From Mucilaginibacter sp. UBA5151 (GTDB taxonomy: Bacteria > Bacteroidota > Bacteroidia > Sphingobacteriales > Sphingobacteriaceae), in the NCBI GenBank assembly GCA_002413785.1, contig DHXR01000082.1:191360-255359 (forward strand): a DNA stretch of 64,000 nt, written 5' to 3'. Under the pieces are notes generated by a model that was not told where the DNA came from, did no database searches, and saw nothing but the letters and a program-made list of their open reading frames with translations. The position numbers were made by a program, and so were the translations under genes. This document shows, piece after piece, positions 56,458 through 64,000 of this stretch; within the stretch, counting starts at the first letter, position 1; each line of letters begins with the position of its first letter.

Positions 56458-57411
56458 CTATGATTTGAATATGTTAATACCAACAATCCCATTCAGTAAT
56501 ATTTTTGAATTCACGGGAAGTTCAACCCACGATGGCGAATTTACATCACTTTTAGCTACTTCATTCTCATTCAATATCGTTAGTTCTCCAAATGAAGAAA
56601 GATAAAATTTGCCATCTGATTTGTTATACCTTATCTGGAGGTGTGGCGTGTTTACCCATTCGGAAGGAATTTTGAAAATATTAGAATCTTCCCGGCTTTC
56701 TTCGTCTCCTGAAATTATAATTTCGTCATCTGTCATAACATACTCAACCTTCTTCCCTGCAAACTGCTTTTCAGGCAGAATAGTTTCAAATCTTGCGAAT
56801 TTTTTTTGCGCGGGGTTTACGGCGCTATTTTCTTCAACGCCCAGGTCTTCAGCATAAGGCAATTCAAAATAGCCATCGCTATAATAATTAAAGCCTTTTA
56901 ATATATCCTGGCTAATATCAAATGTTTGTGCAATGCCCGTTTGCCGGGGGATAAATGTTACTCTTAAATTTTCCTCTTTTTTACTGCTTCCCGGCAATAA
57001 CTTCCCAATAAAACCAATGTCACCCCGTGCATAATCAGGATGTGATACCAATCTGAATACCCATTTGGAACTGGATGGCTCAACTATTTTGCCCGAAGCA
57101 CGGTATTGTTTCAGCAACCCGTAAAATTTTTTTACAATTTCGTTTACAATCAAACCGAATATACCTTGTTTATTATTCATAAACTCCGCGTAATCTTCGG
57201 GGTTGAAACTAATAATGTACTCGTGATAAAAAACAATACGGTCTGCAAAGGAAAGCTGCCTGACGGAATCGTTAAATTTTGCAACCACGTAATTATAAAC
57301 GTCGTCAGGCGTAAGTACCGGCTGTTTCTTTTTCGATTTACCGGTATTTTCATTGGTTAAAAACCAATCTTGTAGGCCTATACGTTGCCAGATAGTAGTT
57401 TTTTGATCCAT
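56458..57411 (-). CDS. FHA-like adaptor protein
   Basis: I do not recognise the N-terminal part (about 1-120, helical) of this 317-residue protein. The C-terminal 100 residues (HLQIRYNKSDGKFYLSSFG, then LPVNSKILLNGIVGINIF) have the strand pattern and final turn of an FHA domain, but the phosphothreonine-binding Arg-Ser-His signature is not evident. It may bind a protein without needing phosphate. No signal or membrane helix is seen. It lies 17 bp after kinase 2 and 6 bp before the membrane peptide gene. An FhaB-like function is an inference from position. Confidence 0.7.
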   Translation of the reverse strand: MDQKTTIWQRIGLQDWFLTNENTGKSKKKQPVLTPDDVYNYVVAKFNDSVRQLSFADRIVFYHEYIISFNPEDYAEFMNNKQGIFGLIVNEIVKKFYGLLKQYRASGKIVEPSSSKWVFRLVSHPDYARGDIGFIGKLLPGSSKKEENLRVTFIPRQTGIAQTFDISQDILKGFNYYSDGYFELPYAEDLGVEENSAVNPAQKKFARFETILPEKQFAGKKVEYVMTDDEIIISGDEESREDSNIFKIPSEWVNTPHLQIRYNKSDGKFYLSSFGELTILNENEVAKSDVNSPSWVELPVNSKILLNGIVGINIFKS

Positions 57412-57428
57412 TTATTGTCAATATTTGT

Positions 57429-58748
57429 TCAATTGTCGGGCTTCTTCGCAGTGTCAGCCGTTGTACTGTCGCCCTTTGATTTTTCCGAATTTATTGCATC
57501 AGTTATTGCTTGCCGCGTGGCCGAATCTGTCAATCTTTGCTTTTCCCTACGCCGTCGGATGTAATATTCAGATGCTATTTTGGCGGAGTCAAGAGTTTGC
57601 GGTGTGTCAACAATTGCTTTGGTAACAGGATTTACGGGAGCGGCGGACTTATAAAAAAAGAAAGAATAGCTCGCGACGGCCATAAATCCTAAAAGTAAGA
57701 TCATGATACCTACAAACAAGGGTTTTGATATATGGAACGTACCGCTATCACCTGGTGCATTGGCTGCCGGTGCGGCTAATTTGCCCATTTCCTGGTGAAT
57801 GAACGCATTATTTACGCCTCCCGCTGTTCCGGTTTTTATATCGGCAATACTATTTTCTATAATAGCTTCCTGTAGTTCTATTCCGCTGGCGTAACGGTTT
57901 TCAGGCAATTTCTCCAGGCAATGTGATACCATGGCCAGCAACCATACAGGTACCTGCATTTCACGCTCCCGTTGGGTGCTTGTCCAATTTTCGGGCAAAT
58001 GCTGACGGCGTAATTCCAATAGATCCGGCACCTCAGATTCCATGTGCGCCACCATAACCGCGTTCCTTGCTGTTTCGCCGTTATCTTTCAACGGAAATGG
58101 CACCTGGCCTGCCAGCAATTCGTACAAGATCAGGCCATAACTATAAATGTCAGTTTGGAACAACATCTGGCCTTCATTCTGCTCGGGCGCCATAAATTCT
58201 ATAGCGCCCGCATGGCGCATACTGCTGCGGCGTTGTTCATCAGACATTACCGACAAACCAAAATCGAGCAATACATAGTTGCCGGAGTGAATATTGAATT
58301 TTACATTGTTGCTTTTAATATCGCCATGTTTTACGCCTACTTTGTGGCAGTGACACAAGGCGGACGCCAGCTGGTCGGCCAGCTTTATAGTTTCTTTTAT
58401 GGTGAATATCGATTCGTGAGGAGGTTTTAGCAGTTCTTCGAGGTCTGGGCCTTCAATAAATTCCATTTCAATAAATGGGAAAGAGCCGCTTTCCGTAATC
58501 CCCGAATTAAGGATCTTGACGATATTAGGGTTTGGAATTTCATTTACTTTCTTGAGCTTTTCTACCTCGTTCAAAAAGTTACGATAGTTCTTATCATCCG
58601 TACTTTCGGTGTGGATGGGCGTCGGCAACAGCTTTACGGCGCTAATGATAGGTCCCATTCTTCTTCCCTTGTACACGGAGCCCTGGCCACCTGTACGCAG
58701 CGCCCCCATGTTTTCTAAGCCCTTAGTTATCGTAAATATTTTGCCCAT
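57429..58748 (-). CDS. Membrane Ser/Thr protein kinase (kinase 2 of the envelope operon)
   Basis: This 439-residue paralogue of kinase 1 has the same N-terminal architecture: GGQGSVYKG, AVKLLPTP (ATP-binding Lys), HGDIKSNNVKFN and LLDFGLSVMS. A membrane helix lies at about 338-358, and the exterior tail of about 80 residues is rich in Arg, Lys, Ser and Thr. The kinase domains of the two proteins match nearly throughout, so they arose by duplication. It is the first gene of the operon, with a 155-bp A/T-rich promoter region before it. The two differ mainly in the juxtamembrane and exterior parts. Confidence 0.94.
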   Translation of the reverse strand: MGKIFTITKGLENMGALRTGGQGSVYKGRRMGPIISAVKLLPTPIHTESTDDKNYRNFLNEVEKLKKVNEIPNPNIVKILNSGITESGSFPFIEMEFIEGPDLEELLKPPHESIFTIKETIKLADQLASALCHCHKVGVKHGDIKSNNVKFNIHSGNYVLLDFGLSVMSDEQRRSSMRHAGAIEFMAPEQNEGQMLFQTDIYSYGLILYELLAGQVPFPLKDNGETARNAVMVAHMESEVPDLLELRRQHLPENWTSTQREREMQVPVWLLAMVSHCLEKLPENRYASGIELQEAIIENSIADIKTGTAGGVNNAFIHQEMGKLAAPAANAPGDSGTFHISKPLFVGIMILLLGFMAVASYSFFFYKSAAPVNPVTKAIVDTPQTLDSAKIASEYYIRRRREKQRLTDSATRQAITDAINSEKSKGDSTTADTAKKPDN

Positions 58749-58904
58749 TTTTTATAACCCTGATGTGTTTTGTTTATACATCAATTAATTAACGTCAATA
58801 AATCTATTATGTTTATATCGTTTTATTATAAATTTTTATTCGAAAAAAGACAGTTTACCTGGTTTTAGATAAACAAAAATAGAAATGGTCGTACAAAACT
58901 TCGT

Positions 58905-59873
58905 TTAATCAGCCGCCTTCTGCCTAAAACCGTTAAACATTGGTTTTATAGCTTTTATATTGCGTTTTGAATAATCAATACTGGCATTGAGCTCAAAACC
59001 GATCAGCAGTATGAGCGTATTCAGATAAAGCCAGAGCATCAGGATGATCAGTGTACCGATGGAGCCGTAGAGTTTGTTGTAGGATGCGAAGTTATTGATA
59101 TAATAGCTAAAGCCCATCGACGTAAGCATAGCGAGGGCGGTTGCCAGTATGGAACCAGTGCTTAAAAACTTCCATTTCTCTTTATGGGCGGGGCCGTAGC
59201 GGTACAATAAGGATATGGTGAAAAAAAATATGGCGATCACGATGACCCACCTCGAAACCCGGATTACGTAGAACCAAAAATTCGCCCTGCTGTCGATATT
59301 CGATTTAAGGTAGCTGATCACAGCCTCCCCGGCAGTTAATACCGATATGGCTACAAGCAGCGCGAAACTGATTACCACAGTAAGCGTCATCGCTATCATC
59401 TTTCTTTTTATCCAGGTACGTTTTTCGGTTACAAGGGATGATTTATTAAAAGCTTGCATTAAATTGCTGATGCCGCTGGTGGCAAAATACAAGGCCGTAA
59501 CAAAACCCAAAGACAATAATTTGCCGTTATGATGCCTTACAATGTCTTCAATAGTGGCCTGGAAAGCCATATAGGCGTTGTAAGGCAATATGGTGGACAG
59601 CAGGTTAAGCAAGGTCCCCTGGAAATTTTTAACCGGTATATAAGGTATCAGCGTGAAAAGGAAGATAGTTGCCGGAAAAAATGCCAGCATAAAGTTAAAC
59701 GCCAGCGACGACGCCCTGTTTATGAGTGTACGGTCCTGTACTTCGTTTAAAAAAAAAGCAGCCACATCGTATAAAGGCAGGGGATAAAAGCCGGGTAAAA
59801 TATACGTTTTTGACCAGGCGGAAAGGTTTCGGTAAAACCTTAACCGGAGTAAAATACGGTGCATCCACTTCAT
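58905..59873 (-). CDS. YihY/BrkB family inner-membrane protein
   Basis: This 322-residue protein has six predicted membrane helices. The family hallmarks are RASSLAFNFMLAFFPATIFL near residue 55 and RYGPAHKEKWKFLSTGSILA near 225. The function is not established: a ribonuclease BN assignment has been withdrawn for this family. It is transcribed toward the kinase operon but lies 155 bp from its first gene; on its other side the thioesterase gene is 11 bp away, so it probably ends a three-gene transcript with mltG. Confidence 0.88.
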   Translation of the reverse strand: MKWMHRILLRLRFYRNLSAWSKTYILPGFYPLPLYDVAAFFLNEVQDRTLINRASSLAFNFMLAFFPATIFLFTLIPYIPVKNFQGTLLNLLSTILPYNAYMAFQATIEDIVRHHNGKLLSLGFVTALYFATSGISNLMQAFNKSSLVTEKRTWIKRKMIAMTLTVVISFALLVAISVLTAGEAVISYLKSNIDSRANFWFYVIRVSRWVIVIAIFFFTISLLYRYGPAHKEKWKFLSTGSILATALAMLTSMGFSYYINNFASYNKLYGSIGTLIILMLWLYLNTLILLIGFELNASIDYSKRNIKAIKPMFNGFRQKAAD

Positions 59874-59884
59874 TTACACCAAAT

Positions 59885-60292
59885 TTAAACAAAAAAAGGT
59901 TTCAGCTTGTCCAAAAAATGCTGAGAGGGCAGGCAGGGGCGGTTGGTTTGCATGTTTACAAATACAAGCAGCGTTTCGCCCGTATTGATAAGTTCCTGCT
60001 TTTCGTTAAAAAGCTCATACCTGAAATGGATCCTGATACCGGGCATTTTATCCATAATAACATTAACGGTAATTTCCTCATCGTATAAAGCCGGTTTAAG
60101 GTATTTGCATTTCAGCTCAAGTACCGGCATTTTTATACCCGATTCTTCCATGCCGCTATAGGTGAGGCCCAGGCTGCGCAGCATTTCCACACGGCCAACC
60201 TCGTAAAATCCGGCATAATTGCCGTAGTACATATAGCCCATCTGGTCGGTTTCGCCGTACCTTACCCTTATTTTGGTGGCATGCTCAAACAT
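59885..60292 (-). CDS. Acyl-CoA thioesterase, 4HBT/YbgC family
   Basis: This 135-residue single hot-dog domain has the catalytic Asp in YGETDQMGYMYYGNYAGFYE near residue 15. It hydrolyses short or aromatic acyl-CoA esters in the cytoplasm. Its ATG overlaps the stop of mltG by one base (TAATG), so the two are translationally coupled. Confidence 0.9.
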   Translation of the reverse strand: MFEHATKIRVRYGETDQMGYMYYGNYAGFYEVGRVEMLRSLGLTYSGMEESGIKMPVLELKCKYLKPALYDEEITVNVIMDKMPGIRIHFRYELFNEKQELINTGETLLVFVNMQTNRPCLPSQHFLDKLKPFFV

Positions 60293-61347
60293 TATCTTTT
60301 TATATTTCTTTGGTTGAGGGCCTCCTGGTATTTATGCGCATTTACCCGATGTTCGGCCAGGTTGGTGGCAAAATTATGATAGCCGGAAAAATCCTCTTTG
60401 GCGCACATATAAATATAATCGTTTTTCTGGTAATCAAGTACCGCGTTTACCGCGTTTACAGAGGGCATCATGATAGGTCCCGGCGGCAAACCTGTATGCA
60501 GGTAGGTATTATAGGGCGAATTGATGGAAAGATACCTGGTAAGCACCCGGTGAATACTGAAGTCATTTTCAGCAAAAATTATCGTCGGATCTGATTCCAG
60601 TTTCATGCCCTTTTTCAGGCGGTTTAAATAAAGACCAGCAATAACGGGCATTTCATCATCATGCAGGGCCTCGCCATCAACTATAGATGCTAAAATGGAT
60701 ACCTGTACAGGGCTTAAATTTATATTGACCGCTTTTTGCCTGCGTTCAGGCGTCCAGAATTTTTGGTAATTGGCATACATCCGTTTAAAAAACTTTTCCG
60801 GCGATGTATTCCAGTATAGCTGATAGGTGTTTGGCAAAAACATCGTGTAAACATCGTCCGTTGTAAAGCCAAATTGTTTTACATAAGCGTCTGAATCCAG
60901 GAGCCGGAGTATGGCGGTTGAATCAGGTTCTATCTTTTTTGAAACGAAACCTGCAAATTGTTCTTTCAGCCTTAAATTATGAAACGACAGGGTTACCGGT
61001 TCCTGGGTGCCCGAAGCCAGCATATTTATTAATTTACGGTTACTCATGCCCTCATGCAGACGGTACCTGCCCGGTTTTACCCGGTTTATATAGTTCATGT
61101 TTTGGGCCGACCAATAAAATGTAGTGCTATCTTTTACAATGCCATCTTTTTTAATGGTATCGAAAACATCGTTAAAGGTGGCGCCGGTATGTATGTACAG
61201 GTATTCCCGCTGGCCGGTAACGTTGGGGCCGAAATATTTCAGATAATAATTAAGGCCTGTAAATCCAAGTGCGATGATCAATATAATCACCATAGCAACA
61301 ATAAACTTTCTGAAAGTGCCGCCCGATGATGCCTTTTTTTTAGTCAT
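60292..61347 (-). CDS. mltG: Endolytic murein transglycosylase MltG
   Basis: This 351-residue protein has an N-terminal membrane helix (residues 13-31), a LysM-like domain (about 45-115) and the YceG catalytic domain (about 140-345). The active-site region reads ILASIVDGEALHDDE then LYLNRLKKGMKLESDPT, keeping the second Glu of the family VEKE motif. It cleaves nascent glycan strands and so limits their length. It is 68 bp downstream of the PASTA-protein gene and about 1.5 kb upstream of the kinase operon. Confidence 0.94.
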   Translation of the reverse strand: MTKKKASSGGTFRKFIVAMVIILIIALGFTGLNYYLKYFGPNVTGQREYLYIHTGATFNDVFDTIKKDGIVKDSTTFYWSAQNMNYINRVKPGRYRLHEGMSNRKLINMLASGTQEPVTLSFHNLRLKEQFAGFVSKKIEPDSTAILRLLDSDAYVKQFGFTTDDVYTMFLPNTYQLYWNTSPEKFFKRMYANYQKFWTPERRQKAVNINLSPVQVSILASIVDGEALHDDEMPVIAGLYLNRLKKGMKLESDPTIIFAENDFSIHRVLTRYLSINSPYNTYLHTGLPPGPIMMPSVNAVNAVLDYQKNDYIYMCAKEDFSGYHNFATNLAEHRVNAHKYQEALNQRNIKR

Positions 61348-61414
61348 TTTGAAAATGTATTTTTATTGTTTTAACTTTTCCCCTCCGCTTAAACGTGTAA
61401 AAAGTTCAATTCCG

Positions 61415-62200
61415 TCAATTGGGGACATCTGATTTTTTACCTTGTGCCACTGTCAGATTAATACGTGTACCGTTGCTGGTTTTAGTTAATGAATCGGTTT
61501 TCATCGGGGATTGTCCCACAACTACTAAACTTGCCGAATCCGTAATAGCTCCCTGGTAGGTGATTATTCCTAAAGTTAAGCCGCCATTTTTTATTACAAA
61601 TTTTGCTGCATCAAGGTCCTGCTTTACCAGGTCCGGAATGTCAACTTCGCTGGCCCCTCCGCCATTGCCCAGTACCAGGTCGATTTTTGAGCCCTTGGGT
61701 ATCTTTGTACCAGGTTTAATAACTTGTCCTGCAAAGCGTACTTCCAGCACACGGTCGCGGGCGATGTCGGGTTTATAGATCGTATCGCCCACTTTCAGGC
61801 CGTAATTGGTTATCGTTGCCACTGCTTCCCGGTAAGTATAGGGCTCCAGGTCGGGTAATTCTACATTAGGCGCCAGGCGTGTAACAACAGTCAGATAAAT
61901 AGTCCGGTTTTCTTTGACATTGGTTCCGGGATCCGGGTCCTGTTCAACAACTGCGCCGGGTGGCTGGTCGCCTATATAAACCGAATCAATTTTGTACTCA
62001 AAGCCCTGTTCTTTCAATATGTCCATGGCTTTTTCAACAGACAAACCTTTTAATTGCGGAACAGGAATGCCTTCCCCATGCCTGGTATAAATGCCTAAAC
62101 CAAAAAAAACAGCCAGGACGACAAGGAATACCGATCCAATAGCCATCAGCAGGTTATTGCGGAACTGTTTTGTTTTTAAATAAGCCCAAAATTTATTCAT
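61415..62200 (-). CDS. Membrane-anchored protein with three PASTA domains
   Basis: This 261-residue protein has an N-terminal membrane helix (about 14-34), then three PASTA repeats: about 44-112 (PVPQLKGLSVEKAMDILKEQ), 115-184 (ELPDLEPYTYREAVATI) and 188-255 (DIPDLVKQDLDAAKFVIK). PASTA modules bind peptidoglycan fragments or lipid II, often as the exterior part of Ser/Thr kinases or at the end of PBPs. Here neither is attached, and the local kinases lack PASTA modules. It is divergent from ddl and first in the line to mltG. Confidence 0.93.
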   Translation of the reverse strand: MNKFWAYLKTKQFRNNLLMAIGSVFLVVLAVFFGLGIYTRHGEGIPVPQLKGLSVEKAMDILKEQGFEYKIDSVYIGDQPPGAVVEQDPDPGTNVKENRTIYLTVVTRLAPNVELPDLEPYTYREAVATITNYGLKVGDTIYKPDIARDRVLEVRFAGQVIKPGTKIPKGSKIDLVLGNGGGASEVDIPDLVKQDLDAAKFVIKNGGLTLGIITYQGAITDSASLVVVGQSPMKTDSLTKTSNGTRINLTVAQGKKSDVPN

Positions 62201-62455
62201 GTCAATTATTTACGATTTTTATAGTTAAATAACGTTCAAACATAGGGATTTTTTGTTTCGGAAATCGGATTTTCGATTTTGGACAGACGTTTTTTTAACG
62301 TTTTTATCGCTATAATGTTTTACCATGGCATCAGCGTCCATATTCCCGGATTCGAATTTACAGGTAATCGTTATGCCAGTTTTTCGCATCCCGTACTCAA
62401 AAAATCCGAAATCAAAATTCCGGCATCCAAAATCAAAAACTTATCTTTGAAAACT

Positions 62456-63445
62456 ATGACAGCTAAAAACATTGCCCTTTTAGCCGGTGGCTTTTCCGGC
62501 GAATATGAAGTATCGTTAAATAGCGCCAAAAACATCGCAGCTAATTTAGATCCGGCTAAATATAAGGTTTACATCATTTTAATTAACCGCGACAGCTGGT
62601 TTTATGAAAATGACGGCAATCGTGTTTCAATTGATAAAAACGATTTCAGCCTTACTTTAAATGGTGAAAAGATAAAATTTGACTTTGCTTTTATCACCAT
62701 CCACGGTACCCCGGGCGAAGACGGAAAGCTACAGGGCTATTTTGATATGCTGGGCATCCCGTACAATACCTGCGACGCCACTACATCGGCCATCACCATG
62801 AACAAGACTTTTACAAAGACTCTTGTGGAAGGGATCCCCGGGCTCCATACGGCCAGATCCATTATATTATTTGAAAGAGATATGCATGATGTGGCTATTG
62901 TCGCCGCCACGCTTAAGTTCCCGCTGTTCATCAAGCCAAATAACGGCGGCAGCAGCGTGGGGATGAGCAAGGTTTATAATGCAGCCGGTTTACCCGACGC
63001 TATAAAAAGAGCTTTTGACGAAGGCGACCAGGTGATTGTTGAGGAATTTATAAAGGGTCGCGAGTTTAGCATTGGCGTTGCCCGGTTATATGGCCATATT
63101 AAAGTATTGCCGGCTACAGAGATCATTAGTTCCAAAGATTTTTTTGATTACGAGGCCAAATATACTGCGGGTGTATCCGAAGAAATAACACCTGCCGATT
63201 TATCCCCGGAAAAAAATGAAGAAATTGCAGGCATCGTAACCGAAATATACATGCGCTTGAATTGCAAAGGCATGGTGCGGATTGATTTTATTTTACTGGA
63301 AGGCACCAACGATTTTTATTTTATAGAAGTGAATACTACCCCCGGCCAGTCCGCAGCCAGCCTGATCCCGCAGCAGGTAAGGGCCGCTGGTTTAAATTTG
63401 ATGGATTTTTATGGGGAATTGATTGAAGGGGCGGTTGGTCATTAG
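62456..63445 (+). CDS. ddl: D-alanine--D-alanine ligase
   Basis: The start is taken at ATG 62456 (MTAKNIALLAGG), giving 329 residues, the normal length; a longer frame from TTG 62279 adds 59 unconserved residues. The ATP-grasp enzyme shows GEYEVSLNSAKN (substrate Glu and Ser), FIKPNNGGSSVGMSKV and the metal-binding RIDFILLEG / FIEVNTTPGQS. It makes D-Ala-D-Ala for the peptidoglycan stem peptide in the cytoplasm. It is divergent from the PASTA-protein gene. Confidence 0.96.
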   Translation: MTAKNIALLAGGFSGEYEVSLNSAKNIAANLDPAKYKVYIILINRDSWFYENDGNRVSIDKNDFSLTLNGEKIKFDFAFITIHGTPGEDGKLQGYFDMLGIPYNTCDATTSAITMNKTFTKTLVEGIPGLHTARSIILFERDMHDVAIVAATLKFPLFIKPNNGGSSVGMSKVYNAAGLPDAIKRAFDEGDQVIVEEFIKGREFSIGVARLYGHIKVLPATEIISSKDFFDYEAKYTAGVSEEITPADLSPEKNEEIAGIVTEIYMRLNCKGMVRIDFILLEGTNDFYFIEVNTTPGQSAASLIPQQVRAAGLNLMDFYGELIEGAVGH

Positions 63446-63628
63446 TCATTGGTCATTGGGTCATTGGTGTGATACGAGGGATGGCGGACTGTTGATTTTA
63501 TAAGACTATCGGTCGCTCCTATGCTGCCTAACAATTTGACGCTTCTTTATTTTTTTTGCCCGCTTAGTTTATTTTCTTATAAATTTATCCCCGTTATTAT
63601 AAACTGTTCCCTTTACATAAAAATTTAT

Positions 63629-64000
63629 ATGAGAATTTCATTTTTGTCCCTGCTGTTCGCTTGCCTGTTTTTTACGGCAAACGCACAACTTAGCTGCGCT
63701 AAATTATTTGGCGACCATACGGTTCTACAACGCAATCAGGATGTGCCTGTTTGGGGATGGAGTGCAAAAAAAGCTAAAGTTACTGTAAATTTTAATGGTC
63801 AGGTTGTGCAGGTGAGGGCTGATGAGCAGGGTTACTGGAAGGCGGTGTTAAAACAGATGCCGGCAGGCGGACCATTTACCATGAAGGTGACTTCGGGTAA
63901 AGAGGCGCTGGTTTATAATGATGTGATGGTAGGGGAGGTCTGGATCTGCTCGGGGCAGTCGAATATGGAATTCCAGTTAAAAAATGCTTATGGTTATAAG
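63629..64000 (+). CDS. Sialate O-acetylesterase-like protein (3' end outside window)
   Basis: The first 124 residues are visible. A signal peptide (MRISFLSLLFACLFFTANA) precedes a beta domain with DHTVLQRNQDVPVWGW, and then GEVWICSGQSNMEF, where the Ser of GQSNM is the SGNH-type nucleophile. This matches 9-O-acetylesterases that remove acetyl groups from sialic acid or xylan-like glycans in the periplasm. The gene runs off the right edge. The start ATG at 63629 follows a 180-bp A/T-rich gap. Confidence 0.9.
   Translation, partial: MRISFLSLLFACLFFTANAQLSCAKLFGDHTVLQRNQDVPVWGWSAKKAKVTVNFNGQVVQVRADEQGYWKAVLKQMPAGGPFTMKVTSGKEALVYNDVMVGEVWICSGQSNMEFQLKNAYGYK

Overview
The window looks like a chromosomal segment of a Bacteroidota bacterium of the family Sphingobacteriaceae, with Mucilaginibacter or Pedobacter the best guess. 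The reasons are a type IX secretion C-terminal sorting domain, GH29 fucosidases, the FucP-like sugar transporter, CRTAC1/ASPIC proteins, near absence of Shine-Dalgarno signals, a -33/-7 promoter of the Bacteroidota type, and many short palindromic intergenic repeats. The genus is inference only.

Layout. 1-10 kb: a truncated sugar transporter, a candidate structured RNA with its own promoter and terminator, PhoH, the glycerol genes glpF-glpK and glpD, and hemA, separated by palindrome-rich repeat regions. 9.6-16 kb: a gene broken by one in-frame TGA, a secreted SMP-30 lactonase-like protein, an alpha-L-fucosidase, an exonuclease/double-ABC ATPase pair, and the 5' end of a group II intron. 16.5-26 kb: divergent genes for a TPR/FG-GAP/ASPIC lipoprotein and for a membrane-anchored pentaheme cytochrome, a second CRTAC1 protein and a TPR protein, with two Crp/Fnr-like palindromes between them. 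26-35 kb: a large T9SS-exported NHL protein and a decaying sugar locus (AraC regulator, aldo/keto reductase remnant, Zn-dehydrogenase, UxaB, GH29 pseudogene) that fits L-galactose/L-galactonate catabolism. 36-48 kb: a stress and redox block (H+-ATPase, SQR-like flavoprotein, OsmC, peroxiredoxin, DinB, an ArsR-controlled thiol/metal operon, cydB remnant, glucan phosphorylase, diheme peroxidase), then the scar of an integrated element beside tRNA-Ser(UGA).

48.7-58.7 kb holds the most striking system. Seven genes are packed on the minus strand: Ser/Thr kinase, FHA-like protein, 32-residue membrane peptide, PP2C phosphatase, a 1363-residue protein joining a SEDS (FtsW/RodA) glycosyltransferase to a PBP transpeptidase, FHA protein, and a second paralogous kinase. 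The content parallels the actinobacterial pknA/pknB-pbpA-rodA-pstP-fhaA/B locus, but in a Gram-negative and with polymerase and transpeptidase in one chain. Just beyond lie YihY, a thioesterase, MltG, a stand-alone triple-PASTA protein and Ddl, so 48.7-63.4 kb is largely a peptidoglycan and envelope neighbourhood. The window ends inside a sialate O-acetylesterase-like gene.
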